A DNA stretch of 64,000 nt from Blastococcus saxobsidens DD2. Its GTDB lineage: Bacteria; Actinomycetota; Actinomycetes; Mycobacteriales; Geodermatophilaceae. Position numbers and translations under genes: made by a program. Location: assembly GCF_000284015.1 (NCBI RefSeq), contig NC_016943.1, positions 3,699,541 through 3,763,540 of the forward strand. Reading direction: 5' to 3'. Below are positions 41,900-54,129 of the stretch, piece by piece; the stretch's first letter is position 1, and each line of letters opens with the position of its first letter. Under the pieces are notes generated by a model. It was given only the letters and a program-made list of their open reading frames with translations. It was not told where the DNA came from and made no database searches.

Positions 41900-42859
41900 C
41901 TACTCCGACGGCTGCTCGAAGGTGATGACCGTCCAGCCCAGCAGCAGGCGGTCGCCGTCGGAGAGCGGGTGGGCCACCCCCGGCTCCAACTGGGTCCACT
42001 CGGTGGCCTCGGGGCCGGCGACGTGGGTGCCGTTGAGCGAGCCCAGGTCGACCAGCGAGACCTCGCGGCCGGAGCGGGTCAGCGCGGCGTGCGCCGAGGA
42101 GAGGACGTTCTGGGTGTCGGCGATCGGCACGGCCCGCGCCGAACCGCTGCTCACCATCTCGTGGTTGTCGGGACGCCGGCCGAGCACGAGGTCCTCGTCG
42201 ATCGTGACGACCATGCCGTCGTCGAAGCGCAGGACGGGCGCGGCGTCCGACGGGTCGGGGCGCCAGAAGGCGGTCTGCTCGCCGGATTCCGGGCGGGCCG
42301 CCGACGCCGACGCCGAGCCGCGGCTCGCGCTGAAACCGGCGTCGGTGCCGGCCGAGAACGGCGACTGCGCCGGCGCTGCGGCCGTGGGCGCGCCGACCGG
42401 CGCGGGACCGGCCAGGTGCAGCGTGGCGCCGCTCCCCGGCACGGTGCCCTCGACGAGGTCGTAGCTCACGCCCGGCGGGGTGCCGGGGGCCGACTGGCCG
42501 GGGCCGACGTACAGCGACTGCCCCAGCGAGAAGCCGGACGCGAGCGTGCCCCCGTCCACCGACGAGCCGGAGACGGGGACGCCGTCGACGGCCGGCTGGC
42601 CCTTACCCCCCCAGAGCGCGACGCCGGTACCGGCGTCGGTCGTCAGGACGAGGGCGAAGGAGGCGCCGCCGGAGGTGAGCGAGCTCACCTGCGCCCCGAC
42701 GGCGGCCAGGACGCGGTCGGCACCGGGGCCCGCCACGCCCAGGCAGGCGTGGAGAGCCGACACCAGGGCGGGCGAACCGGGAGCGTCGACCCACAGCAGG
42801 CCGCCGCCACGGCGGGCGACGACGGCATCTCCGGGGAGGACTTCACAGCGGTCGGGCAT
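41900..42859 (-). CDS. FHA-domain protein
   Basis: 319 residues. The first 100 or so residues look like a small enzyme-regulatory or cyclase-like domain I cannot name (LPGDAVVARRGGGLLWVDAPGSPALVSALHACLG). An Ala/Pro/Ser linker follows at about 165-205. A forkhead-associated domain is at the C terminus (LVLGRRPDNHEMV, LSSAHAAL, LVDLGSLNGTHVAG) and should bind phosphothreonine made by Ser/Thr kinases. The frame is open from 42934, but ATG 42859 is chosen because TAGGCT (42867-42872) lies 7 nt upstream. No kinase or phosphatase gene is adjacent. Confidence 0.85.
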   Translation of the reverse strand: MPDRCEVLPGDAVVARRGGGLLWVDAPGSPALVSALHACLGVAGPGADRVLAAVGAQVSSLTSGGASFALVLTTDAGTGVALWGGKGQPAVDGVPVSGSSVDGGTLASGFSLGQSLYVGPGQSAPGTPPGVSYDLVEGTVPGSGATLHLAGPAPVGAPTAAAPAQSPFSAGTDAGFSASRGSASASAARPESGEQTAFWRPDPSDAAPVLRFDDGMVVTIDEDLVLGRRPDNHEMVSSGSARAVPIADTQNVLSSAHAALTRSGREVSLVDLGSLNGTHVAGPEATEWTQLEPGVAHPLSDGDRLLLGWTVITFEQPSE

Positions 42860-42999
42860 GGCGTCCAGCCTAGTGATGTCCAGCCGGTCTGGCTGGGCGC
42901 AGCCTCCCGCCACGCCGGGGTGTCGCGACGTCACACGAGGTCACTGTGACCGGCGTGGTCCGAGTGTCCGCTGAGCCGTACTCAGGCTGTGTCCAGGCC

Positions 43000-43066
43000 C
43001 GACTCCGCGCCCCGGCCCGCTCCTCGCTCGCTGGCGCTCGCTCCGATGCTCCCGCGGCTGTCGTCA
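43000..43066 (-). repeat. Dispersed intergenic repeat, copy B (after glgP)
   Basis: This begins at the glgP stop codon and runs downstream on the minus strand. It matches copy A behind ilvN (4177-4102) block for block, with one 9-base gap near the middle. The rest of the 204-bp FHA-glgP gap holds an inverted repeat CACGCCGG/CCGGCGTG (42911-42957) and the small palindrome GGTCACTGTGACC near 42939. Confidence 0.75.
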
Positions 43067-45613
43067 GGCAGTGCTCACCACGCCGAGCTCCGCCGGATCG
43101 GCCAGGTACTCCGAGTGCGGGAGCACGCGCACGGTGTAGCCGAAGGCACCGGTCCGCTCGAGGGGCACCGTGGCGGTGAACCAGTGCCGCGAACCGTCTC
43201 TGTGCTCGTGGGCCATCGGCACCGTCGTCACCTCGTGCAGCCCGTCGGCGTCGTCCACCCGGCCGTAGGCCGCCTGCACCTCCACGTCGGCCGGCTCGAG
43301 GCCGGGCAGTTCCACCTCGGCACGCAGCGCCACGGTCGACCCGATCTCCGGCGTGTCGCCGGCTCCGGTCGCCTCCACGTGGGCGACCCGGACGTCGTGC
43401 CAGTGGTGCAGCAGGTGCGCCCGCCACGCGGCCTCGGTGCGCGCCGGGGCGTAGCCGTCGGTGGCCATGGCGCGGGTGGACCCGGCGGCCGGTACGTAGA
43501 GAGCCTGCACGTAGTCGCGGACCATCCGGGTGGCCAGCACCTTGGGCCCGGTCTCGCGCAGCGTGTGCCGGACCATCTCCACCCACCGGCCCGGGATCCC
43601 GTCGCGGTCGGTCTCGTAGAACCGCGGGAGCACCTGGTTGTCCAGCAGCTCGTAGATCGCCCGGGCCTCGACCTCGTCCCGCCGGTCGTGGTCGCTGACA
43701 CCGTCCGCGGTGGGGATCGCCCAGCCGTTCTGGCCGTCGAACCACTCGTCCCACCAGCCGTCGCGGATGGACAGGTTCAGCCCGCCGTTGAGCGCGGCCT
43801 TCATGCCCGACGTGCCGCAGGCCTCCAGTGGGCGCAGCGGGTTGTTCAGCCAGACGTCGCAGCCCCAGTAGAGGTAACGGGCCATGCCGATGTCGTAGCC
43901 GGGCAGGAAGGCGATCCGGTGGCGGATCTCCGGGTCGTCGGCGAACGCGACCATCTGCTGGATGAGCTTCTTGCCGCCGTCGTCGGCCGGGTGGCTCTTC
44001 CCGGCGATGACCAGCTGCAGCGGACGCTCCGGATCGAGCAGGAGGGCCTTCAGCCGCTCGGGATCGCGCAGCATGAGGGTCAGCCGCTTGTACGAGGGCA
44101 CCCGCCGGGCGAAGCCGATGGTGAGCACGTCGGGGTCGAAGGCGGTGTCGGTCCAGCCGACCTCGGCCACGGTCGCGCCCCGCGAGAGCGCCGTCTCCCG
44201 GATGCGGCGGCGGACCTCGTCGACCAGGCGGGCCCGCAGCTGGCGACGGGTCGCCCACAGCTCCGCGGCGGGGATCCGGTCCACCCCGTCGAAGTGCACC
44301 GGGCCGTCCACGTACACCGAGTCACCCTGGCTCGAGGTCTGGGTGCCCATCTCGACCAGTTCGCGGGCGGTCCAGGTCGGCGCGTGCACCCCGTTGGTGA
44401 TCGAGCCGATCGGGACGTCGCCCTCGTCGAAGCCCGGCCACAGGTCGCGGAACATCCCCCGGCTGACGTGCCCGTGCAGCTCGCTGACTCCGTTGGCGCG
44501 CTGCCCCAGGCGCAGCCCCATGTGCGCCATGTTGAACTTCGACGGGTCCTCCTCGGCACCCAGCGGGAGGAGCTGGTCCATCGGCACACCGAACCCGGCG
44601 AAGTAGCGCTCGATGAGCGCCTTCGGGAACCGGTCGATGCCGGCGGGCACCGGCGTGTGCGTGGTGAACACGGTGCCCGCGCGGACGGCCTGCAGGGCCT
44701 CGGCGAAGGTGAGCCCGTGGGCCTCGGTGAGCTCGCGGATGCGCTCGACGCCCTGGAAGCCGGCGTGGCCCTCGTTGGCGTGGAACACCTCCGGCTGCGC
44801 GGTGCCGGTGGCCGAGCAGTACGCCCGGAGCGCCCGCACGCCACCGATGCCCAGCAGCATCTCCTGGCGGAGCCGGTGGTCCTCGTCGCCGCCGTAGAGG
44901 CGGTCGGTGACCAGCCGCTCGGCCGGGGCGTTCTCCTCGATGTCGCTGTCGAGCAGCAGCAGCGAGACCCGGCCGACCTGGGCCCGCCAGACGTGCGCGT
45001 GCAGGGTGCGCCCCTCGGGCAGCGGGACGGTGATGACGACGGCGGAGCCGTCGGCGTGGCGCAGCAGCTTGATGGGCAGACCGTGCGGGTCGAGGGACGG
45101 GTAGTGCTCCAGCTGCCAGCCGTCGGCGGACAGCCCCTGGCTGAAGTAGCCGGCCCGGTAGAGCAGCCCCACACCGATCAGCGGGACGCCGAGGTCGGAG
45201 GCCGCCTTGAGGTGGTCACCCGCCAGGATGCCGAGCCCACCGGAGTACTGCGGGAGCACCTCGGTGATGCCGAATTCCGCCGAGAAGTAGGCGATCGTCG
45301 CGGGCGCCTCGGCCCCCAGCGACTGGTACCAGCGCGGGGTCGCGAGGTACTCCTCCAGGTCGTCGACCGCGTCGGTCAGCCGGCGGACGAAGCGCCGGTC
45401 GCCGGCCAGCGCCGCCAGCCGTTCGGCCGACACCTCGCCGAGAGCGCGCACCGGATCCCCGCCGCAGCTCTGCCACAGATCGGGGTCGAGGGTCTCGAAC
45501 AGGTCCCGGGTCTCCGCGTGCCACGACCAGCGGAGGTTCATCACCAACTGGGACAGCGGCAGGAGCGGCTCGGGAAGAGCTGCACGGACGGTGAACCGAC
45601 GGAGAGCACGCAC
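43064..45613 (-). CDS. glgP: Alpha-glucan (glycogen) phosphorylase
   Basis: PLP enzyme that releases glucose 1-phosphate from alpha-1,4 glucan ends. 849 residues, of the GlgP/AgpA type with the DUF3417-like N terminus (LSQLVMNLRWSWHAETRDLF). Motifs are FSAEFGITEVLPQYSGGLGILAGDH, HANEGHAGF, THTPVPAGIDRFP, GFARRVPSYKRL, and the PLP Lys in EACGTSGMKAALNG. GTG at 45613 has TAGTCT (45620-45625) 6 nt upstream, indicating a leaderless transcript. It is divergent from glgE (158 bp), so synthesis and breakdown genes start from the same region. The C terminus runs directly into a dispersed repeat. Confidence 0.95.
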   Translation of the reverse strand: MRALRRFTVRAALPEPLLPLSQLVMNLRWSWHAETRDLFETLDPDLWQSCGGDPVRALGEVSAERLAALAGDRRFVRRLTDAVDDLEEYLATPRWYQSLGAEAPATIAYFSAEFGITEVLPQYSGGLGILAGDHLKAASDLGVPLIGVGLLYRAGYFSQGLSADGWQLEHYPSLDPHGLPIKLLRHADGSAVVITVPLPEGRTLHAHVWRAQVGRVSLLLLDSDIEENAPAERLVTDRLYGGDEDHRLRQEMLLGIGGVRALRAYCSATGTAQPEVFHANEGHAGFQGVERIRELTEAHGLTFAEALQAVRAGTVFTTHTPVPAGIDRFPKALIERYFAGFGVPMDQLLPLGAEEDPSKFNMAHMGLRLGQRANGVSELHGHVSRGMFRDLWPGFDEGDVPIGSITNGVHAPTWTARELVEMGTQTSSQGDSVYVDGPVHFDGVDRIPAAELWATRRQLRARLVDEVRRRIRETALSRGATVAEVGWTDTAFDPDVLTIGFARRVPSYKRLTLMLRDPERLKALLLDPERPLQLVIAGKSHPADDGGKKLIQQMVAFADDPEIRHRIAFLPGYDIGMARYLYWGCDVWLNNPLRPLEACGTSGMKAALNGGLNLSIRDGWWDEWFDGQNGWAIPTADGVSDHDRRDEVEARAIYELLDNQVLPRFYETDRDGIPGRWVEMVRHTLRETGPKVLATRMVRDYVQALYVPAAGSTRAMATDGYAPARTEAAWRAHLLHHWHDVRVAHVEATGAGDTPEIGSTVALRAEVELPGLEPADVEVQAAYGRVDDADGLHEVTTVPMAHEHRDGSRHWFTATVPLERTGAFGYTVRVLPHSEYLADPAELGVVSTA

Positions 45614-45771
45614 CGGACGAGACTAACGAGTCCCGGCGACACCGGGAGGCTTCTCGAGGGATCTCTCGGGAAGCCGTCCCCGGCGTCTCCGGCAGCTCCG
45701 ACGGGTGAGACAGGAGGGGCAGATCAACCGCCGAGATGCTGGTGGGGCGGCACCTCGATAGCGTGGCCGGG

Positions 45772-47805
45772 ATGAATGGCCGCGCTGACCTCCGCCTCGG
45801 CATCACCGATGTCGCCCCCGTCGTGTCCTGCGGGTCCTTCTCGGCCCGCGCGGTCGTCGGGGAACACCTGCCGATCACCGCCACCGTCTTCCGCGAGGGC
45901 CACGACGCCGTCGCGGCGAACGTGGTCTGGACCGCCCCCGGCGAGGACGGCTCGCCCGCGCCCTTCGTGCGCATGGCGAAGCTCCCCCCGGAACCCGACC
46001 GCTGGATCGCCGGCGTCGTCCCGGACCGGGAGGGGCGGTGGTCGTTCGGCATCGAGGCGTGGAGCGACCCGCTGGCCACGTGGAAGCACGCCGTCGAGGT
46101 GAAGGTCGAGGCAGGCCAGGGGCCCGACGAGCTCGCCAACGACCTCGAGGAGGGCGCCCGGCTGCTCGACCGGGTCGCCGCCGAGGCCGACGGCGAGTGG
46201 CGGAACCGCGCCGCCGCGGCCGCCGCGGCCCTGCGCGACTCCTCCCAGGAGCTCACCGTCCGCATCGCGCCGGCGCTCGCGGCGGGTCTCCAGCGCTACC
46301 TCCACGACCACCCGGTGCGCGAGCTGGTCACCCGGTCGCCGCGGTACGAGGTGTTCGTCGACCGGCGCGAAGCGCTCTACGGCTCCTGGTACGAGTTCTT
46401 CCCCCGCTCGGAGGGCCCCGTCGTCGGCGGTGTGTCGACGCACGGGACGCTCACCACCGCCGGTGACCGGCTGCCCGCGATCGCCGACATGGGCTTCGAC
46501 GTCGTCTACCTGCCGCCGATCCACCCGATCGGCACGGTCAACCGCAAGGGCCCGAACTCCCCGCAGTTCCCCGGCGGCAACCCGCACGACATCGGGCCGG
46601 ACGAGGTCGGGTCACCCTGGGCCATCGGCAGCGCCGAGGGCGGGCACGACGCCGTGCACCCGCAGCTCGGCACGATGGACGACTTCCGTGCGTTCGTGCA
46701 GCGCACCCGCGACCTCGGCATGGAGGTCGCCCTCGACCTGGCGCTGCAGGCGGCGCCCGACCACCCGTGGGTCCGCGAGCACCCGGAGTGGTTCACCACC
46801 AAGCCCGACGGCACGATCGCCTACGCGGAGAACCCGCCGAAGAAGTACCAGGACATCTACCCGATCAACTTCGACAACGACCCCGAGGGCCTCTACGCCG
46901 AGGTGCTGCGGGTCGTGCGGGTGTGGATGGACGCCGGCGTGCGGATCTTCCGCGTCGACAACCCGCACACCAAGCCGCTGAACTTCTGGCACTGGCTGAT
47001 CTGGGAGGTCAAGAAGACCGACCCGGACGTGCTGTTCCTCGCCGAGGCGTTCACCCGGCCGGCGATGATGCACCAGCTGGCCCGGATCGGGTTCACGCAG
47101 TCCTACACGTACTTCACCTGGCGGACCGGGCGCGGCGAGCTCGAGGAGTACGGCAGCGAGCTGGCCACCAACAGCCACTACATGCGGCCGAACTTCTTCG
47201 TGAACACGCCGGACATCCTGCACGAGTCGCTGCAGTTCGGCGGCCCGCCGATGTTCAAGATCCGCGCCGTGCTCGCCTCGATGCTGAGCCCGACGTGGGG
47301 CGTCTACTCCGGGTTCGAGCTGTTCGAGCACGTGGCGGTGAAACCGGGCAGCGAGGAGTACCTCGACAGCGAGAAGTACCAGCTGCGTCCCCGGGACTGG
47401 GCCGGCGCCGAGGCGTCGGGCCGCAGCCTCGCCCCGTACCTGCGCCGGCTCAACGAGGTCCGGCGGGCGCACCCGGCGCTGCAGCAGCTGCGCACGCTGC
47501 GGTTCCACCAGGTCGACAACCCGAACCTGCTCTGCTTCACCAAGACCGATACCGGGTCGCAGGACGCCGTGCTCGTCGTCGTGAACCTCTCCAGCCGGGA
47601 CACCCACATCGGGACGACGGCGCTGGACCTGCCCGCGCTCGGACTGGACTGGCACGAGCGCTTCGCGGTCACCGACGAGCTCACCGGCGCCCGCTACGAC
47701 TGGGGTCAGTTCAACTACGTGGAGCTCGATCCCTACCGGGAGCCGGCGCACGTCTTCGCGGTCACCTTCCCGCGGACCGTGCAGTTCCCCCCGCCGGTCG
47801 ACTGA
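45772..47805 (+). CDS. glgE: Alpha-1,4-glucan:maltose-1-phosphate maltosyltransferase
   Basis: Extends alpha-glucan with maltose 1-phosphate. 677 residues. It follows the known GlgE sequences throughout: DVAPVVSCGSFSARAVVGEH, YEFFPRSEG, DVVYLPPIHPIG, NRKGPNS, AENPPKKYQDIYPINFDNDP. The nucleophile is D396 in IFRVDNPHTKP and the acid is E425 in LFLAEAF, close to D394/E423 of the characterised Streptomyces enzyme. ATG 45772 is preferred over ATG 45736 because TAGCGT (45759-45764) lies 7 nt upstream and MNGRAD fits the family start. treS, mak and glgB follow on the same strand. Essential in mycobacteria through toxicity of accumulated maltose 1-phosphate; not known here. Confidence 0.95.
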   Translation: MNGRADLRLGITDVAPVVSCGSFSARAVVGEHLPITATVFREGHDAVAANVVWTAPGEDGSPAPFVRMAKLPPEPDRWIAGVVPDREGRWSFGIEAWSDPLATWKHAVEVKVEAGQGPDELANDLEEGARLLDRVAAEADGEWRNRAAAAAAALRDSSQELTVRIAPALAAGLQRYLHDHPVRELVTRSPRYEVFVDRREALYGSWYEFFPRSEGPVVGGVSTHGTLTTAGDRLPAIADMGFDVVYLPPIHPIGTVNRKGPNSPQFPGGNPHDIGPDEVGSPWAIGSAEGGHDAVHPQLGTMDDFRAFVQRTRDLGMEVALDLALQAAPDHPWVREHPEWFTTKPDGTIAYAENPPKKYQDIYPINFDNDPEGLYAEVLRVVRVWMDAGVRIFRVDNPHTKPLNFWHWLIWEVKKTDPDVLFLAEAFTRPAMMHQLARIGFTQSYTYFTWRTGRGELEEYGSELATNSHYMRPNFFVNTPDILHESLQFGGPPMFKIRAVLASMLSPTWGVYSGFELFEHVAVKPGSEEYLDSEKYQLRPRDWAGAEASGRSLAPYLRRLNEVRRAHPALQQLRTLRFHQVDNPNLLCFTKTDTGSQDAVLVVVNLSSRDTHIGTTALDLPALGLDWHERFAVTDELTGARYDWGQFNYVELDPYREPAHVFAVTFPRTVQFPPPVD

Positions 47806-47910
47806 CAGAGGCCCCGCCTGCACCCACCGCTCGCACGCTCGCGTCGGCCCGTGCAGGTGGGCCGTGAACGTCCCACCCACTGCACGACCCGAGAGGGGAA
47901 CCCACTCCCG

Positions 47911-49727
<1,817 letters not shown>

Positions 49728-49731
<4 letters not shown>

Positions 49732-51095
49732 GCGCACTGACCGAGCTGTTCCGCGAGTGGATCCCGCAGCAGCGGTGGTTCGGCGGCAAGGGGCGGGAGT
49801 GGGCCGACGTGACCGAGGAGGGCTTCTTCCTCGACCGCGGGAACCCCGTGCTGTCCGTGCACCGGGTGCACATCGAGTACACCGACGGCGTCCGCGAGAC
49901 CTACCTCGTGCCGCTGTCCTGGCGCGACCAGCAGGCCGACGAGCTGGAGTCGGCGTTCGTCGGCGCGGTCGCGAGCGAGGGGAACGAGACGTTCGCCTAC
50001 GACGCGATGCGGGACCGGGAGGCCACCGCGCCCTGGCTGATCCACCTGGCCCAGGGATCGTCGGTCGGCCCGATGCACTTCTCCCCCGCCGGCGAAGGCG
50101 ACATCCCGGAGGGTCTGCCCGGCGACATCGTCTCCACCGAGCAGAGCAACACCTCGCTGGTCTACGGCCAGGAGGCGATCTTCAAGCTGTTCCGGCGGCT
50201 CGAGCCCGGGCTGAACCCCGACGTGGAGGTCCACGGTGCGCTGCGCCGGGCGGACAACCCGCACATCGCCTCGCTGCTGGGGCACGTGGAGATCGACGAC
50301 CCGTCGGGGGCCGAGCCCGCCACCGTGGCCATGCTCCAGACGTTCGTGCCCAACGCCAGCGACGGCTGGCGGCTGGCCACCGCGAGCGTGCGTGACCTCT
50401 ACGCCGAAGGCGACCTGCACGCCGACGAGGTGGGCGGCGACTTCGCGGCCGACAGCGAGCGGCTGGGCGCGGCCACGGCATCCGTGCACGCCGACATGGC
50501 GGAGGTCCTGCCCACGGAGGCAGCCGCGGCCGAGTGGTTCACCACCGTCTCGCGGCAGATGTCCGAGCGGCTCGACGCGGCGATCGAGGTCGTGCCTCAG
50601 CTGGCGGAGCACGCCGACGGCCTCCGGGAGGTGTACGCCGCGGTCGCCGGTACCGAGGAGCGGGTGGTCCGCCAGCGGGTGCACGGCGACCTCCACCTCG
50701 GCCAGGTGCTGCGCACCGCGACCGGCTGGATCATCCTCGACTTCGAGGGGGAGCCCGCCCGCCCGCTGGCGTCCCGCCGCGAGCTCGACAGCCCGCTGCG
50801 CGACGTGGCCGGGATGCTGCGCAGCTTCGACTACGCCGCCCGGCACCTGCTCGTCGAGCAGCCGGAGGACCCGCAGCGCGAGTACCGCGCCCAGGAGTGG
50901 GCGGCCCGCAACCGGGCCGCCTTCTGCGCCGGCTACTCGCACGCCAGGGGGCTCGACCCGTGCGGGGATTCACCACTCCTTCGGGCGTTGGAGGCGGACA
51001 AGGCGGTTTACGAATGCGTCTACGAGGCGAGGAACCGTCCGCACTGGCTGATGATCCCGCTCCAGTCGCTGGCCCGGCTCGCCGGCCGCGACTGA
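49728..51095 (+). CDS. mak: Maltokinase
   Basis: Phosphorylates maltose to maltose 1-phosphate with ATP for GlgE (also called Pep2). 455 residues. The N-terminal cap is typical ([19 protein letters not shown]). The kinase-like C-terminal lobe has the catalytic loop [12 protein letters not shown] (D321) and the metal motif [12 protein letters not shown] (D338). The conserved tail includes [18 protein letters not shown] overlaps the treS stop by 4 bp. In mycobacteria and other actinobacteria TreS and Mak form a complex or a fusion, and here they are separate but coupled. glgB starts 51 bp downstream. Confidence 0.95.
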
Positions 51096-51145
51096 GCACC
51101 GAACCGACGGACCAGAGCACCGAGACGGACGAGGACGGCGAGACG

Positions 51146-54007
51146 ATGACGACCGACGACCGAGGTGAGCAGCCCGTGGCCGGCAAGGACGATCTGCAGC
51201 GCGCCGTGGACCAGAAGGTGACCGAGGCCGAGGCAGCCGCCGGCGGCCCCGTGGTGAACGCCGAACCGGCGAAGAAGACGACGAAGCGCGCCACGGCGAA
51301 GAAGACCGCGGCGGCCGAGCCGGCCGGGGGCGGCGCGGTACCGGCCCGGAAGGCGGCGGCGAAGAAGGCCGCGCCGGCCAAGAAGGCGGCACCGGCGAAG
51401 AAGGCCGCCGCAGCCAAGCGGACGACGGCCAAGAAGGTGGCGGCCGCACCGACGGCCACCGAGGCGACGCCCGAGCCCGGCAGCGAGGACGCCCCGACCA
51501 CCGCCAACCCGGTGGTGGCCCCGGCGCCGATCGCCGAGCCCGGGTCGCCCAGCGGTGAGCCGGCCGGCCAGCCGGAGGCGCCCAGCCCCGACCCGGCCGA
51601 GCCGAGCACCCCGCAGGCGCCCGGCGAGGGTGCCGGCAGCCGGCCGGCCTCGGGCGCCGGCTCCGCCGAGCCGGCGGCTCCGGTGGCGCCCGTCCCGGCC
51701 GACACCGCGTCGGGCGCTCCGGACACCGGCGAGCAGGCTGGTGGCCTGACGGCCGGGACCGAGGTCCGGGAGGTCGGCGAGGAGGACCTGCGGGCGATCG
51801 TCGAGGGCTGGTCCCGCGACCCGCACGGGGTGCTCGGCGCGCACCGGACCGGCGAGGAGTGGGTGGTGCGCACGCTGCGCCCCGACGCCGTCGCCGTGGC
51901 CGTCCTCGACGAGGACGGCACCCGCTACGACGCCACCCGGTTGCACGACGGCGGGATCTACGAGGCCAGCTTCCCGCGCCAGCCGGGCGACTACCGCATC
52001 GAGGTCGTCTACGGCGACGGCGAGGGCGGAAGCACCACCCACACCGTCGACGACCCGTTCCGCTGGCTGCCGACGCTCGGTCCGCTGGACGAGCACCTCA
52101 TCCGCGAGGGCCGGCACGAGCGGCTGTGGGAGGTGCTGGGCGCGCACATCCGGCGCTACGAGACGCCCCGCGGCACGGTCGAGGGCGTCTCCTTCGCCGT
52201 CTGGGCGCCCAGTGCCCGCGGCGTCAAGGTGACCGGCGACTTCGACTACTGGCAGGCCCGCGCCTACCCGATGCGGCACCTCGGGTCCTCCGGCGTGTGG
52301 GAGATCTTCATCCCCGGCGCCCAGGTGGGCACCCGGTACCGCTACCACGTCCTGGGTGCTGACGGCACGTGGCGGGAGAAGTCCGACCCGCTCGCCTTCG
52401 CCACCGAGGTCCCGCCGCTGAACGCCTCGGTCGTCACCGAGTCGACCTACGAGTGGCAGGACGACGCCTGGCTCAGCCAGCGGGCCGAGGCCGGCTGGCA
52501 CCAGCGTCCGATCAGCGTCTACGAGGTGCACGCCGGCTCGTGGCGGCAGGGCCTGTCCTACCGCGAGCTCGCCGACGAGCTGGTCGACTACGTCGTCTCC
52601 GCTGGTTTCACCCACATCGAGTTCATGCCGCTGGCCGAGCATCCCTTCGGCGGCTCCTGGGGCTACCAGGTCACCTCCTACTACGCGCCCACGTCCAGGT
52701 TCGGCAGCCCGGACGACCTGCGCTACCTGATCGACCGCGCCCACCAGGCCGGGATCGGCGTCATCGTGGACTGGGTGCCGGCGCACTTCCCCAAGGACGA
52801 GTGGGCGCTGGCCCGCTTCGACGGCACGCCGCTCTACGAGCACGGTGACCCGCGCCGCGGCGAGCAGCTGGACTGGGGCACGTACGTCTTCGACTTCGGG
52901 CGCTCCGAGGTCCGGAACTTCCTGGTCGCCAACGCGCTGTTCTGGTGCAAGGAGTTCCACGTCGACGGTGTCCGCGTCGATGCCGTGGCCTCGATGCTCT
53001 ACCTGGACTACTCGCGCGACGAGTGGCTGCCCAACAAGTACGGCGGCCGGGAGAACCTGGAGGCCGTCGCCTTCCTCCAGGAGTTCAACGCCACCGTCTA
53101 CCGCGAGGTCCCCGGCGTGGTCACCATCGCCGAGGAGTCCACCGCCTGGCCAGGGGTCACCCGACCGACGCACCTGGGCGGGCTGGGCTTCGGCTTCAAG
53201 TGGAACATGGGCTGGATGCACGACTCGCTCGGCTACGTCGAGCGGGAGCCGATCTACCGCAGCTACCACCACGGCCAGCTCACGTTCTCGATGCACTACG
53301 CGTACAGCGAGAACTACGTCCTCCCGATCAGCCACGACGAGGTCGTCTACGGCAAGGGTTCGATGCTGCGGAAGATGCCGGGTGACCGGTGGCAGCAGCT
53401 GGCCAACCTGCGCGCGTACCTCTCCTACATGTGGGCCCACCCGGGCAAGCAGCTGCTGTTCATGGGGTCGGAGTTCGCCCAGGACGCCGAGTGGGCCGAG
53501 AGCCGCTCGCTGGACTGGTGGCACCTCGACGATCCCGCCCACCGCGGCATGCTGCAGCTGGTCACCGACCTCAACGGCCGGTACAAGGAGATCGACGCGC
53601 TCTGGTCGCAGGACGTCGACCCCGCCGGCTTCCAGTGGATCGACGCCAACGACGCGTCGGGCAACGTGCTGTCGTTCCTGCGCTACGGATCCGCGGCCGG
53701 CGGGCCGGCGACCGAGGACGCGCCGGTGGACGACGCCGCCCCGGGGGGCGAGCCGGCCGCGCAGGGTTCCGCGCTCGCCTGCGTGGTCAACTTCTCCGGC
53801 TCGCCGCACCACGAGTACCGGATCGGCCTGCCCCGGCCCGGACAGTGGCGCGAGGTCCTCAACAGCGACGGGGAGGGTTACGGCGGGTCCGGCGTCGGCA
53901 ACTACGGCGGCGTGGAGGCCGTGGCCGAGCCCTGGCACGGCCAGCCGTACTCGGCAACCATCTCCGCTCCCCCGCTGGGCACCGTCTGGTTCCTGCACGA
54001 AGGCTGA
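51146..54007 (+). CDS. glgB: Glycogen branching enzyme with long Lys/Ala-Pro-rich N-terminal extension
   Basis: Introduces alpha-1,6 branches. 953 residues against about 730 for the usual enzyme. The extra 205 or so N-terminal residues are low complexity: repeated [19 protein letters not shown] units (histone H1-like, about 45-105), then a Pro/Glu/Ala region. The catalytic part is normal: N1 and CBM48 domains, then D612 in [18 protein letters not shown]663 in [12 protein letters not shown], and [14 protein letters not shown]. An acidic insert of some 25 residues ([20 protein letters not shown]) interrupts the C-terminal beta domain. ATG 51146 is the only good start between the mak stop and the domain. 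GAGGA lies about 13 nt upstream. Last gene of glgE-treS-mak-glgB. Confidence 0.93.
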   Translation: MTTDDRGEQPVAGKDDLQRAVDQKVTEAEAAAGGPVVNAEPAKKTTKRATAKKTAAAEPAGGGAVPARKAAAKKAAPAKKAAPAKKAAAAKRTTAKKVAAAPTATEATPEPGSEDAPTTANPVVAPAPIAEPGSPSGEPAGQPEAPSPDPAEPSTPQAPGEGAGSRPASGAGSAEPAAPVAPVPADTASGAPDTGEQAGGLTAGTEVREVGEEDLRAIVEGWSRDPHGVLGAHRTGEEWVVRTLRPDAVAVAVLDEDGTRYDATRLHDGGIYEASFPRQPGDYRIEVVYGDGEGGSTTHTVDDPFRWLPTLGPLDEHLIREGRHERLWEVLGAHIRRYETPRGTVEGVSFAVWAPSARGVKVTGDFDYWQARAYPMRHLGSSGVWEIFIPGAQVGTRYRYHVLGADGTWREKSDPLAFATEVPPLNASVVTESTYEWQDDAWLSQRAEAGWHQRPISVYEVHAGSWRQGLSYRELADELVDYVVSAGFTHIEFMPLAEHPFGGSWGYQVTSYYAPTSRFGSPDDLRYLIDRAHQAGIGVIVDWVPAHFPKDEWALARFDGTPLYEHGDPRRGEQLDWGTYVFDFGRSEVRNFLVANALFWCKEFHVDGVRVDAVASMLYLDYSRDEWLPNKYGGRENLEAVAFLQEFNATVYREVPGVVTIAEESTAWPGVTRPTHLGGLGFGFKWNMGWMHDSLGYVEREPIYRSYHHGQLTFSMHYAYSENYVLPISHDEVVYGKGSMLRKMPGDRWQQLANLRAYLSYMWAHPGKQLLFMGSEFAQDAEWAESRSLDWWHLDDPAHRGMLQLVTDLNGRYKEIDALWSQDVDPAGFQWIDANDASGNVLSFLRYGSAAGGPATEDAPVDDAAPGGEPAAQGSALACVVNFSGSPHHEYRIGLPRPGQWREVLNSDGEGYGGSGVGNYGGVEAVAEPWHGQPYSATISAPPLGTVWFLHEG

Positions 54008-54012
54008 TCGCC

Positions 54013-54045
54013 CCTCCGGCGCGCCGCCCCGCGGCGCGTCGGAGG
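54013..54045 (+). terminator. Terminator of the glgE operon
   Basis: A 14-bp stem (54013-54026 with 54032-54045) containing one G-U pair and a 5-base loop, 6 bases after the glgB stop. It ends the glgE-treS-mak-glgB transcription unit before the peptidase gene. Confidence 0.75.
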
Positions 54046-54129
54046 TAGCCGGGGCCACGGCGCAGCGGGCATGCTGTTCGGCGCCCGTCCGGCCGGACGG
54101 GCGGGCGCGGGCACGTGGAGGACCTCCGG

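Noticed and set aside
47815-47880. Terminator between glgE and treS
   Set aside because: Only short stems (CCTGCAC/GTGCAGG and GGTGGG/CCCACC) were seen. They are too weak to claim, and the genes are probably co-transcribed.
50534-51145. Long upstream extension of glgB overlapping mak
   Set aside because: This stretch is coding for maltokinase in another frame with clear catalytic motifs. The extension has none.
51280-51440. Tandem AAGAAGGC(G/C) repeats
   Set aside because: They encode the Lys/Ala repeats of GlgB in frame. They are not a CRISPR array or a mobile repeat.
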